Of a stretch of DNA of 64,000 nucleotides, positions 26,612 through 34,645 are shown one piece after another. A program made the position numbers and the translations under genes. Source of the stretch: JAUWVG01 sp964633715 (lineage in GTDB: Bacteria > Acidobacteriota > Aminicenantia > Aminicenantales > Aminicenantaceae); the NCBI GenBank assembly GCA_964633715.1, contig CAZWHQ010000006.1, forward strand, positions 1 through 64,000, given 5' to 3'. The first letter of the stretch is position 1. Each line of letters begins with the position of its first letter. Under the pieces are notes generated by a model. It saw nothing but the letters and a program-made list of their open reading frames with translations, had not been told where the DNA came from and made no database searches.

Positions 26612-27718
26612 CTAATTCCAGGTTACTTTATATTTCTTCACAACCTGGAATCCTTCCTCATCTGATTCAATAGTGTAAAACTTACCATTCTTCCAAACTC
26701 GAGGTGCTGACCGAAAAGGTATTTTTGCTATATATTTCCCATCTGAGTCAAATACGTCACAATAATTTCCTCCACCTTTATCGGCTTTCTCAAAAGTAAT
26801 CACAAAAAGCCTCCCTTCATCATCGATTGAAAATGATTTAAAGGCCGGATAATTTTTGGGGAGTTCCCGTTCAAACTCTGGAGGTATTGGTCTTCCTCCG
26901 AATTTGGTTCTTACTTGTTCGCTGTAATCCTCTTCCATAATTTGGGTTGGTTCATAATCTTTAATAATCTTCTTCATTAATTTTCCATCAGAATTATGTA
27001 CATTGAACTCATATATAGCTGAATATCCCCAGATTATCTCATCCGAATTAGAAATACTCCACTGAAGCTTTGGAGACAAACTCTCTAATATTGGTATCTT
27101 ATCTCTCCTTATAGATTTCAAGGTGAGAAATGGTTCGAAATTTGAATTGAATTTTTTCAGGGCAAAGATTTTTTTTTGATACGCCTCGCCAACAATATTT
27201 CCTCTCGAATCCAGCATCATATTTAGCAGTCGTCCCTGCCTCCAGGTTGGAACTTCTCTTTGGTATTTTCCGTCCAAGGAAAAGAATATAAGACGTCTAT
27301 ACATAAGATCACAGACAACGATTTCCTGCCCAGGTGAGATTATTATTCCCCAGGGGAACATAAATTCTCCAGGCCCCTGACCACTTCGTCCAATATCTTG
27401 CAGGAAGTTTCCATCTTTATTAAAAACTTTGATTTTTGCCTGTTTTGTATCGAAAACATAGATATTTTCATCTTCATCAATATCAATGCTATTCAATTGA
27501 GAAAACATGTATTCCTCTTGTGCTTCCCTTTCTCCGATAGACAATTCGACCTCCAAAGTAAAAACATCTTCCTTGTAAATCGGATTTATTGGATTTTTAA
27601 CTATTGTCACACCATCTATTTCCTCAATTGTCCCTTTCCATTCAGTTTTATCTTGGTTGCAAAATGAAGAAAAAAATACGCATACGAAAATGATGAATAT
27701 CAAGGAGTGCTTTTTCAT
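26612..27718 (-). CDS. 6-bladed beta-propeller lipoprotein
   Basis: 368 residues. Lipobox FSSFC (Cys20), header EWKGTIEEIDGVTIVKNPINPIY, signature GRSGQGPGEFMFPWGI near 112, blades DEDENIYVFDTKQAKIKVFNKDGNFLQDIG and PGQEIVVCDLMYRRLIFFS. Tail EGFQVVKKYKVTWN is the same as the orphan tails at 22322 and 30321. RBS CTGGAGGGAA. Monocistronic, with its own class A promoter and element. It is the most typical member of the array. Confidence 0.92.
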   Translation of the reverse strand: MKKHSLIFIIFVCVFFSSFCNQDKTEWKGTIEEIDGVTIVKNPINPIYKEDVFTLEVELSIGEREAQEEYMFSQLNSIDIDEDENIYVFDTKQAKIKVFNKDGNFLQDIGRSGQGPGEFMFPWGIIISPGQEIVVCDLMYRRLIFFSLDGKYQREVPTWRQGRLLNMMLDSRGNIVGEAYQKKIFALKKFNSNFEPFLTLKSIRRDKIPILESLSPKLQWSISNSDEIIWGYSAIYEFNVHNSDGKLMKKIIKDYEPTQIMEEDYSEQVRTKFGGRPIPPEFERELPKNYPAFKSFSIDDEGRLFVITFEKADKGGGNYCDVFDSDGKYIAKIPFRSAPRVWKNGKFYTIESDEEGFQVVKKYKVTWN

Positions 27719-27753
27719 CGTTCCCTCCAGTTATTCCCTTTCTGCCTTTATTA

Positions 27754-27782
27754 CGATAATGAGAGGGGGTGTGTTTAGTCAA
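27754..27782 (-). promoter_or_regulatory. Class A propeller promoter
   Basis: TTGACTAAACAC (-35 27782-27777), 17 bp, TTATCGTAA (hexamer 27759-27754). Confidence 0.68.
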
Positions 27783-27810
27783 ATGGAGTAAATCGTCTTA
27801 GGACACCACC

Positions 27811-27827
27811 GGACAAATCGACTGGGG
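27811..27827 (-). promoter_or_regulatory. 17-bp element, copy 9
   Basis: A perfect core, 28 bp upstream of the -35. An extra GGACA lies 10 bp upstream (27801-27805). Confidence 0.75.
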
Positions 27828-27888
27828 AAAGTTCAAAAAAGCTGTTAATAAATATGCTCAATCACCCAAGAAAATTAATTCGAACTTC

Positions 27889-28953
27889 TCATCGGATCGA
27901 AAGAGAGTATTTGACCACAGAGAACAGTTCGTCTTCTCCTCTTTCAATCACAAACAGATGGCCGTCTGCAAACGTCATAGGCGCATAAATAAAGTCATTA
28001 TGTTTAGCTCCCAATATCGGCAAGTAGAAATTATCCAAGTACTGGCCTTCAAGGCTGAAAACATCAACCAAGAGGCCTTTTTTCTGTTGAAAAGTTGAAG
28101 TAACAACCCAGATCTTGTCTCGAGAGAGCAGAATCCAATAGACATCATTTTGATATCTAGGGAGACGTTCGATTTTTTGTTCATATTCAATCCGTTGATA
28201 TTTGCGACGAAAACTGCGGACAACTTCAATCTTTTCCAAGTCAAGAACTTTTATCAGATATTCTGGTGTGTGGAATAGGTAAACTTCTCTCCCATTATCC
28301 TGGAAGGACTGAATCCGGGAGATCGTCATGCTACTTATAGCCCTATCTCCGTAATTGATCGATATTTGAATGGGGAAATCTAAGGAAGTGTCGTTGATTT
28401 GACCCTGCGAATTTTCAGTAAAAAGCCTCATACCCTGCTGTTTGATTCCGCTTTTCCCGTCCCGTTTGGGAAATCGGCCCTTGGTAAGATAGTATTTTCC
28501 TTCAAAATACCCCAGCAGATTATAATAGGTTTGTTTAGGCCGGATATCTTCTATTAGCTGCTGTTGATAATCTATGCGGATAAGTTTGTTCATATTGGAA
28601 GACCAGAGAACTATATCTTTGTCTCGGAGCAGAATTTCTCCCAAATTATTATTCAGCTCACCTGGGCCTTCCCCTTTTTTATAAAGGTTTTTCTGGAATG
28701 CTCCCTCAGGAGAGAATTGATAGAGATTTCTAGACTCACGGACATAAATGCAGCCATTGTGGTCGACTTTCAGCCCCATAGGGTCACTTAAAAAGAATCC
28801 TACTCCATCCCGAATTCTCAACACTTCTTTTAGATCGAGCACCCTTCCAGCAGTTTTACTTAAAGGCTTTTCAGGATTTTCAATGATTTCTTGAGCATGT
28901 GTATTAATTACGACTAAAAAGAAAAAAAACAGAATTATTGTGCTTTTTTTCAT
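27889..28953 (-). CDS. Exported 6-bladed beta-propeller protein, subgroup LRIRDG
   Basis: 354 residues. Cleavable signal (MKKSTIILFFFFLVVINTHAQ), then EIIENPEKPLSKTAGRVLDLKEVLRIRDGVG, the header shared only with the frameshifted gene at 13781. The signature is changed to KKGEGPGELNNN. Blades DHNGCIYVRESRNLYQFSPEGAF and an RKYQRIEYEQKIERLPRYQNDVY stretch typical of this subgroup. RBS GGAGAGGATC. Its signal coding sequence also contains an eight-T run, in frame here. Confidence 0.9.
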   Translation of the reverse strand: MKKSTIILFFFFLVVINTHAQEIIENPEKPLSKTAGRVLDLKEVLRIRDGVGFFLSDPMGLKVDHNGCIYVRESRNLYQFSPEGAFQKNLYKKGEGPGELNNNLGEILLRDKDIVLWSSNMNKLIRIDYQQQLIEDIRPKQTYYNLLGYFEGKYYLTKGRFPKRDGKSGIKQQGMRLFTENSQGQINDTSLDFPIQISINYGDRAISSMTISRIQSFQDNGREVYLFHTPEYLIKVLDLEKIEVVRSFRRKYQRIEYEQKIERLPRYQNDVYWILLSRDKIWVVTSTFQQKKGLLVDVFSLEGQYLDNFYLPILGAKHNDFIYAPMTFADGHLFVIERGEDELFSVVKYSLSIR

Positions 28954-28992
28954 TTGATCCTCTCCTCATCTTATATACTCTGTCTTTAAGTA

Positions 28993-29021
28993 CGATTATC
29001 AAAAGCAAAGTGCTTAATCAA
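28993..29021 (-). promoter_or_regulatory. Class A propeller promoter
   Basis: TTGATTAAGCAC (-35 29021-29016), 17 bp, TAATCGTA (hexamer 28998-28993). Confidence 0.7.
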
Positions 29022-29051
29022 ATTGAGCTGATCATATCAAAACACACCTTT

Positions 29052-29068
29052 GGGCAAATCGACTGGGG
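29052..29068 (-). promoter_or_regulatory. 17-bp element, copy 10
   Basis: GGGCAAATCGACTGGGG, one mismatch, 30 bp upstream of the -35, followed by AAAGTCTCAGGGG. Confidence 0.72.
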
Positions 29069-29143
29069 AAAGTCTCAGGGGAGGAGAGGAATGCAGACAA
29101 ATATTCTCTGGAAAAGGAAGTCGAATTCGTCTCAATGGATTGA

Positions 29144-30220
29144 TCAGTCAATGATTACAGAGGAACGGATCACCTTAGGAAATGGATCAGTAGTTACAAA
29201 ATAAAACCTATTTTCACTATCAATGAATTGTAGTCTTGTAGAGTCCGGTAATTTATAAGAGCAAAGAAATTTTCCATCATTTTTGAAAAAATCTAAAGAG
29301 CGACTAATCACTATATCCGGTTCATTCTCTCCAACGATTTGAAATATCTGAACCACTAAATATTTTGACATCAATAAATATATAGGGCCTAGTCGTGTCC
29401 TGCTAGACACTGAGAAAGCATCACTTCCAATTCGCTTCACTTCTGGAGGAGTAAACTTGAAATCCCTTCTAATTTTCCGGATAAATGTTCCATCTACATC
29501 ATATTCTCTGGTTTCATATGTATCAGGAAGAACTATATAGATTTTATCTTGTATATATCTAATGTCTCCCCCAATGGATCCCCATCCAGATATTTTGGGA
29601 CCATATGGATACTCTATAGGGAAAACTTCTAATAATTCAAACTTTTCATCATAAATGATAGCCGATAGCCCTGCTTGTTGTTCTAAAAGTGTTTTAATAA
29701 AAATTCTTCCATCTTCTGTATACTGAAAATCTATTATTGAGTGGAGTGCACTTATTGAACGAATGTATCTTCCTTGGAGATCGTAAAAGTGAATCCTACG
29801 AAAACCATCGAGGATACAAATCCTCTCCCTAGGAGTTATCTTTATTTTTTTAGGACTTTGAAGTTCACCTGGACCTTGCCCTCGTCCTCCTGAGGTCCAG
29901 ATATGGTTTCCCTTATTATCAAACTTTATAAATCTATAATTTTTCTGATCTAGAATGTAAATGTTCTGATTAGAATCAACAGCAACATCAATATCTGTAT
30001 GGAACAGAAGATGACTTTCTCCAACTTCTTTCCCTAATGTTAGCTCAGTTAAAAAATCAATTTTATCCTCAATTATCTCTCCCCATAGACCCGAACCATG
30101 ACTTTCAATTACCTTGACTCCTTGCTCATTATAAATCCTTCCATCCCATTGCTCTCGGGAACAGGCGTTAGAAAACATACAAACTAAAATAAATAGAATG
30201 AAAGCTAATATTTTTTTCAT
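29144..30220 (-). CDS. 6-bladed beta-propeller lipoprotein
   Basis: 358 residues from ATG 30220 (RBS GGGGGATTTG). Lipobox FSNAC (Cys20), header QWDGRIYNEQGVKVIESHGSGLW, blades DSNQNIYILDQKNYRFIKFDNKGNHIW and RERICILDGFRRIHFYDLQGRYIRSI, signature GRGQGPGELQSP. The C-terminus ends DPFPKVIRSSVIID instead of the usual KRYKVTWN tail. It has a class B promoter. Confidence 0.9.
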   Translation of the reverse strand: MKKILAFILFILVCMFSNACSREQWDGRIYNEQGVKVIESHGSGLWGEIIEDKIDFLTELTLGKEVGESHLLFHTDIDVAVDSNQNIYILDQKNYRFIKFDNKGNHIWTSGGRGQGPGELQSPKKIKITPRERICILDGFRRIHFYDLQGRYIRSISALHSIIDFQYTEDGRIFIKTLLEQQAGLSAIIYDEKFELLEVFPIEYPYGPKISGWGSIGGDIRYIQDKIYIVLPDTYETREYDVDGTFIRKIRRDFKFTPPEVKRIGSDAFSVSSRTRLGPIYLLMSKYLVVQIFQIVGENEPDIVISRSLDFFKNDGKFLCSYKLPDSTRLQFIDSENRFYFVTTDPFPKVIRSSVIID

Positions 30221-30238
30221 CAAATCCCCCAAGATCCA

Positions 30239-30266
30239 ATTATACTTTTTCAGACATATTATTCAA
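30239..30266 (-). promoter_or_regulatory. Class B propeller promoter
   Basis: TTGAAT (30266-30261), 16 bp, TATAAT (30244-30239), about 18 bp from the ATG at 30220. Confidence 0.75.
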
Positions 30267-30275
30267 CTCGAATGT

Positions 30276-30292
30276 GGACAAATCGACTGAGG
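30276..30292 (-). promoter_or_regulatory. 17-bp element, copy 11
   Basis: GGACAAATCGACTGAGG, one mismatch, 9 bp upstream of the -35, followed by AAGGGCTCAGGATG as in copy 4. Confidence 0.75.
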
Positions 30293-30320
30293 AAGGGCTC
30301 AGGATGAGCGATTCCCAGTT

Positions 30321-30353
30321 TTAATAATTCCAGGTAACTTTATAGCGTTCTGA
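30321..30353 (-). pseudogene. Orphan C-terminal tail of a propeller gene
   Basis: About ten codons ending ERYKVTWNY-stop, identical in type to the tails at 22322 and 26612. Nothing upstream continues it: 30354-30602 is AT-rich and shows no coding sequence. A full propeller gene once preceded the element copy here and was deleted. Confidence 0.65.
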
Positions 30354-30602
30354 TAATCAATCTGAAAAAGAAAAGGCCAGGAATTTTATCTCTAATTCTC
30401 TTAATGAAATGCATTCTAAACCTTAAAATTCATTTCTCAAGTGATAAAAAGCCTCAAGAAAATCGTAAAGAAAAATAATTTGTACGAGCGATATAAGTAA
30501 AAGAGACAAGTTTATACTAAATCACACAAGAATAAAGATTCCATTTAGATCCCAATTGAGTCCTCTATAGATTAATCGAAAGGGATTCGAAAATCTGATT
30601 TA

Positions 30603-31385
30603 TTAAGGAGAAATATTTCGAGGATTAAATACCCCTAAAACCATAAAATTTTTTCGGATTCTTAGCATATTCCCAACATAGAAATACACATCCTTCTTTG
30701 TATCATCTGATAAGTCCATCCATTTTTGTTTTATTTTTTCTAATAACACCTCCTCCCGTGGATACCTATAACGCCAATCCCTATATGCCTGATCAATTTC
30801 CCAATCAATAATCAATAATTTGTGGCCTGGACAGGTGTCTTCGATTGCACACTTAAAAGTGTAATAGAAGTTGAAGGGAATTTTTTCAATTGCTTCTTTA
30901 TTTTTTTTAAAAAATCCCAACTGTGAATAACAGGCCTCTCTAGCTAACTGATCAGACTTACTTCGTTTCCCCCAATCAAAAGATATATTAGTTGGCTTTA
31001 TAATTCCTAACGATTGGTCTTCTTTTTTCATATCTTTGTAAACCTGACACATTGATTTAACCGGCAATTGCATTACTAGTGATTTTCTTTTTGACCATTT
31101 ACCTTTTTCTGTATCAATCCATTCAATTATCTTTATTGTGCTAGACCGCACCTTGAAACTTTCTGGTCTTTTATCGTCTTGAGCAGGAGCGCACTCAGCC
31201 TCAATAATGCTATATTTTCTAAATTTTTGGTCGTTATCAAGATCACGATATGGAATTGGATAAAGACGAATCCATTGTCCCGTTCCTAGATCAACTCCAG
31301 CACAACAAACAGTCTCTCCATATTTTGTGCTAGGATTGGGATAGGCTTTTACGGTTATCAGGATTCTTTTTTTTTGGAAATTCAA
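30603..31385 (-). CDS. Uncharacterised protein paired with DUF488
   Basis: 260 residues, no signal. It begins KKRILITVKAYPNPSTKYGETVCCAGVD, then GQWIRLYPIPYRDL, several charged segments, YRDWRYRYPREEVLLEKIKQKW and a C-terminal MLRIRKNFMVLGVFNPRN. I cannot assign a fold with confidence. The compact beta-rich N-terminus with a WIRLYPIPYR motif looks like a nucleic-acid-binding protein, which is inference. It starts 6 bp after the DUF488 stop, so the two form one transcript. Confidence 0.65.
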   Translation of the reverse strand: MNFQKKRILITVKAYPNPSTKYGETVCCAGVDLGTGQWIRLYPIPYRDLDNDQKFRKYSIIEAECAPAQDDKRPESFKVRSSTIKIIEWIDTEKGKWSKRKSLVMQLPVKSMCQVYKDMKKEDQSLGIIKPTNISFDWGKRSKSDQLAREACYSQLGFFKKNKEAIEKIPFNFYYTFKCAIEDTCPGHKLLIIDWEIDQAYRDWRYRYPREEVLLEKIKQKWMDLSDDTKKDVYFYVGNMLRIRKNFMVLGVFNPRNISP

Positions 31386-31391
31386 GGGAGT

Positions 31392-31832
31392 TTAAATATG
31401 TTTGATTTTTAATCCGTTGTTAGCATATATTCTTATGGACTTTGCGACTACTGACCTATGGCATTTATCTGGGAGTCGTTCAAAACACATCACACAACTC
31501 TTACCAGAGAGAACATAGCTATATGCTTCTTTGACTGCATCAAAGTTGTTTAACAAATGTTTAGTATAAGATTCAAAAAAATGGTCATAATCCCAATCTG
31601 TTTTTAATTTTTTTCTCATATCAGAAGGGCTTCCAAGTAACTTCACATGCACATATTCGATATTTTCCTCTTCAAGTCTTTCTTTTAGTGCAGACTTTGA
31701 AAATCCTTTTTTTCTAGAAAGGGGGATTTCTCTTACATCAATGAGGCGAGATACCTTAAACTGTATGAGGAGAGAGACAAATTCATCAACGTCTCTACCC
31801 TCATACCCGATAGTAAATATCTCTGTTTGCAT
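31392..31832 (-). CDS. DUF488 family protein
   Basis: About 146 residues from ATG 31832 (RBS CGAGGAAAA), giving MQTEIFTIGYEGRDVDEFV. Family hallmarks are the FTIGYEG start, LIDVREIPLSRKKGFSK and the Cys/His motif VMCFERLPDKCHRSVVA. The biochemical role of DUF488 is not established. It lies behind a copy of the 17-bp element otherwise found before propeller genes. An alternative start at ATG 31862 would add ten residues. Confidence 0.88.
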   Translation of the reverse strand: MQTEIFTIGYEGRDVDEFVSLLIQFKVSRLIDVREIPLSRKKGFSKSALKERLEEENIEYVHVKLLGSPSDMRKKLKTDWDYDHFFESYTKHLLNNFDAVKEAYSYVLSGKSCVMCFERLPDKCHRSVVAKSIRIYANNGLKIKHI

Positions 31833-31873
31833 TTTTCCTCGGGTGTTTCTATTTTTTATCACATGGATACTCT

Positions 31874-31919
31874 TGTCAAGTGATAAATCCCCACCTCATT
31901 GTGGACAAATCGACTGGGG
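31874..31919 (-). promoter_or_regulatory. Promoter -35 and 17-bp element, copy 12, upstream of the DUF488 gene
   Basis: TTGACA at 31879-31874 with an AT-rich -10 near 31858, and a perfect GGACAAATCGACTGGGG at 31903-31919, 23 bp upstream of the -35. It lies at the boundary with the decayed propeller gene 31940-32748. Confidence 0.6.
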
Positions 31920-31939
31920 TGAAGGTTGACGATAATTTC

Positions 31940-32748
31940 TTATATTGTCCAGTTCATTGCATAGCGGACTAGACAAGGGTTGCCGTCCCCATCCTCTTCG
32001 ACAACATAGAGTTTCCCTCCGGTCATTTCTATCACGGCTGGTAACATAAGGTTGAGAGAGAATCGGCTCAAATATTTTCCATCAGAATCAATAAGATTGC
32101 AGACTTGAGCAATCCCATCTTTGTCTTTTTCCGGTTTAACGACCAGTATCTGTCCTGTCTCATCAAGAAAAAATGCTATAAAAACTGATAGAACTTCGGA
32201 AGTTCCTCATTAAGAAGAGTACTGGATTGTGCATTCTGTTTTTTCCATTCCTCTACGACCTTTTCCGGAACAGGAACAGGATCATTTCCCATTTGGATTT
32301 CCCGAATGATCGTTCCTTCCCGGTTGAGGATTTTAAAAGAATAGTCGTGGGCAAACCCGAAAACCGGGCAGCCATCTGACTTCAAGGTGAAATGGGGAAT
32401 TTCATTGAATTCCGATGGATCTGCACCTGAGGATATATCAACTTTGACGAGAGAGACGGTTTTCTCCAAATTTTTGTTCAGCTTCAGAAGTTCAAAAAAG
32501 CCAGATCGGGATCCTTGGGCACGGTCAAAATTCATGACATAGAAGTTTCCATCACTATCCCGTTTCGCATCCATAGGATAGATCTTGTCAAACTTAAGGG
32601 AATCCACGTGTTGCCCATCAGAAGAAAAGATGTGGAGTTCTCTCCGTGCCGGATCGACAACCATAAGGTCTCCGTTCTCCGCTATGAATATTTTGTCAGC
32701 TCGTCCAAACTCCCCCCCTTCCAGGGAAACTAACCGTTTCCCCCCCCC
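31940..32748 (-). pseudogene. 6-bladed beta-propeller, N-terminus lost, frameshifted
   Basis: From about 32748 the frame reads GGEFGRADKIFIAENGDLMVVDPARRELHIF and continues through several blades to ELPKFYQFL-stop at 32176. A second frame then supplies the missing C-terminus (FFLDETGQILVVKPEKD ... VRYAMNWTI, stop 31942-31940). A single-base indel near 32180 explains the shift. The start, signal and first blade are replaced at a G-run (complement of 32740-32749) by an unrelated sequence read on the other strand. Confidence 0.82.
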
Positions 32749-33123
32749 CAGAACGGAGGACAAAAGCCTCAAGATGCTATCGATGGAAACTCCTTTGTCC
32801 AGTATTCCTCTACAGTCGGTATCAACCAGCAGAGGATGCTCACCGCAAGGTGGGGCTTATCCGATACCGCACCGGCAGGATGCGTGCTCAAGCTAAGAGC
32901 TGAACCTTCCGGAAGATCCAATGAGGGAAAAAGCTCGGGGGAAATCATTCTGTCCCAGGACAACCAGACTCTTCTCACCGGCATCCGGAGCTGTGCGACG
33001 GGAATCGGAACAGGAGACGGGGCCCGTCTTTTTTACACTTTGACGGTCATAGACGCCTCGTTGCTCTTACCTGGTGATACTCAAACAGCTACGATAACGT
33101 TGACGCTAACAGATGTGAGTTAA
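32734..33123 (+). pseudogene. C-terminal fragment of a secreted beta-sandwich protein
   Basis: A frame open from 32734 to TAA 33121-33123 gives PQNGGQKPQDAIDGNSFVQY, RMLTARWGLSDTAPAGCVLKL, then LLTGIRSCATGIGTGDGARL and the beta-rich end GDTQTATITLTLTDVS. The last residues and the paired Cys resemble spore-coat-U or fimbrial-type beta-sandwich domains. There is no start codon or signal; the 5' part is cut at the poly-C junction with the propeller fragment. It cannot be a functional gene as it stands. Confidence 0.7.
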
Positions 33124-33200
33124 ATCCCTGGTGGATGCGGAAATCCCCTTGTTCGACCGATCGGCGGCAAGGCGAAAGGTCCGGTCAGCGTTTTCGTTAT

Positions 33201-33254
33201 GCCGGTGTGTTTGCGAAGATTTCTTAAGGCCACTTTCAGATAATTTTTAATCAT
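33201..33254 (-). pseudogene. N-terminal stub of an FtsX/MacB-type permease
   Basis: ATG 33254 with RBS GGGGGGAGA encodes MIKNYLKVALRNLRKHTG, the standard N-terminus of MacB-type permeases (compare WHYIKITFRKIKRQKSYSFI at 19300). After 18 residues the sequence becomes unrelated and runs into the + strand fragment. A deletion remnant. Confidence 0.72.
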
Positions 33255-33417
33255 TCTCCCCCCTCCTACAAACAGATTAAATGTATTTGGCGCGGTCATA
33301 TATTTTTTTAGACGTGATCGAGGGGGATAAAAGTTGCCCTTTTGGGTCAATAATCTGTGTCTTGTCTTTTTTTATTTTATTTTGGATTGTGATATATAAA
33401 TCAAAAAGGAGGAAAAT

Positions 33418-34557
33418 ATGGCATCGATCATGAACCGCCGCCAGTGGCTTAAAACAAGCACCCTTGTGACTTCAGGTTTACTCGTAAGCTCCAGTTTCCC
33501 AGCCTGCGGACAAAAAGAAACTCTCTCTCAATCGTCTCCAATAGAATCAGGGATCGTAAAACTCAACAGCAATGAGAGTCCCTACGGACTTTCCGAAGGA
33601 GCCCAAAAAGCCTTTATTGAAGCGATGGGGGAGGCCCATCTTTACCCTCATAAAAAATATATTGAGCTGATCGAATTGATTGCAGAGCATGAGAGGCTGT
33701 CTCCCGAGCACATCATATTGGGCGCCGGATCTACCGAGGTGATGAATATGATTATCCGTGCTTTTGGGAAAAAGGGCCCCATTGTTGTCTCCGAGCCAAC
33801 CTATTTTGATTTTATCTATTACGCCGAACTGGCGGACTGCGTTTTAGAATATGTCCCTTTGACGGATTCTTTTGAACATGACCTTAAAGCCACGGCTTCG
33901 CGTATCACGCCGCAAACGGGTTTTGTCTATATCTGCAATCCCAACAATCCCACAGGGTCCATAACACACAAGGAGGGACTCCTCGCTTTTTGTAGCCAAT
34001 TTTCAGACGATGTTTTAGTTGTTGTCGATGAGGCCTACCACGATTATGTGGAAGACTCCTCCTATTCCTCGATGATGGACCTTATCCGCCGGGATAAAAA
34101 CGTCATAGTCACCCGGACATTTTCCAAGGTTTTTGGGATGGCCGGACTGCGTGTCGGCTACGGAGTGGCCAGGCCTGATACGATCACCAAATTGAAACGC
34201 CTGGAGATGAATTTTGCGTCCATATCTTATCCTAGCTTACGGGCGGCCATATCCAGCTATACCGATATGTCTTTTGTGCAATCTGTTCTTGAGAAGAACC
34301 GTTCGGCAAAAGCCTATCTCTGTACGCAGCTGGAAAATATGGGGTATGATTACATCCCTTCCCATACGAATTTTGTCCTCTTCAAAGTCAAAAGGCCGGC
34401 CAAAGAGGTGGCCGAAGATTTTGAGAGAAACAATATCCTTGTGCGCTCCTTCCAGGATAAGGACAACCAGTGGATACGTGTCAGCCTCGGAACGCTTAAA
34501 GAGATGCAGACCTTTGTCTCAGCCCTAATTGATATCACAACTGCCTCCCCAATTTAA
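33418..34557 (+). CDS. Tat-exported HisC-like PLP aminotransferase (putative lipoprotein)
   Basis: 379 residues, RBS AAGGAGGAAA. The N-terminus NRRQWLKTSTLVTSGLLVSS has a twin-arginine motif (RRQWLK) and a following lipobox-like FPACG. The rest is a fold-type I aminotransferase close to histidinol-phosphate aminotransferase: KLNSNESPYGLSEGA, ILGAGSTEVMN, YICNPNNPTGS, VVVDEAYHDY, and TRTFSKVFGMAGLRVGYG with the PLP Schiff-base lysine. Export of a folded PLP enzyme fits the Tat route. The periplasmic substrate is unknown, probably an amino acid or peptidoglycan-derived compound. It stands alone, convergent with nothing. Confidence 0.88.
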   Translation: MASIMNRRQWLKTSTLVTSGLLVSSSFPACGQKETLSQSSPIESGIVKLNSNESPYGLSEGAQKAFIEAMGEAHLYPHKKYIELIELIAEHERLSPEHIILGAGSTEVMNMIIRAFGKKGPIVVSEPTYFDFIYYAELADCVLEYVPLTDSFEHDLKATASRITPQTGFVYICNPNNPTGSITHKEGLLAFCSQFSDDVLVVVDEAYHDYVEDSSYSSMMDLIRRDKNVIVTRTFSKVFGMAGLRVGYGVARPDTITKLKRLEMNFASISYPSLRAAISSYTDMSFVQSVLEKNRSAKAYLCTQLENMGYDYIPSHTNFVLFKVKRPAKEVAEDFERNNILVRSFQDKDNQWIRVSLGTLKEMQTFVSALIDITTASPI

Positions 34558-34645
34558 GACCACTCATAGTACGAAGATTTTTGTTATCTGTTTGACTCTT
34601 CCCCCATAAATGAATAAGCTTATACCGAACAACAGGAGGGGATAA

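Noticed and set aside
33160..33235. Integron attC-like or attachment site near the fragment junction
   Set aside because: No RYYYAAC/GTTRRRY boxes and no integrase gene; the GC-rich stretch has no clear symmetry.
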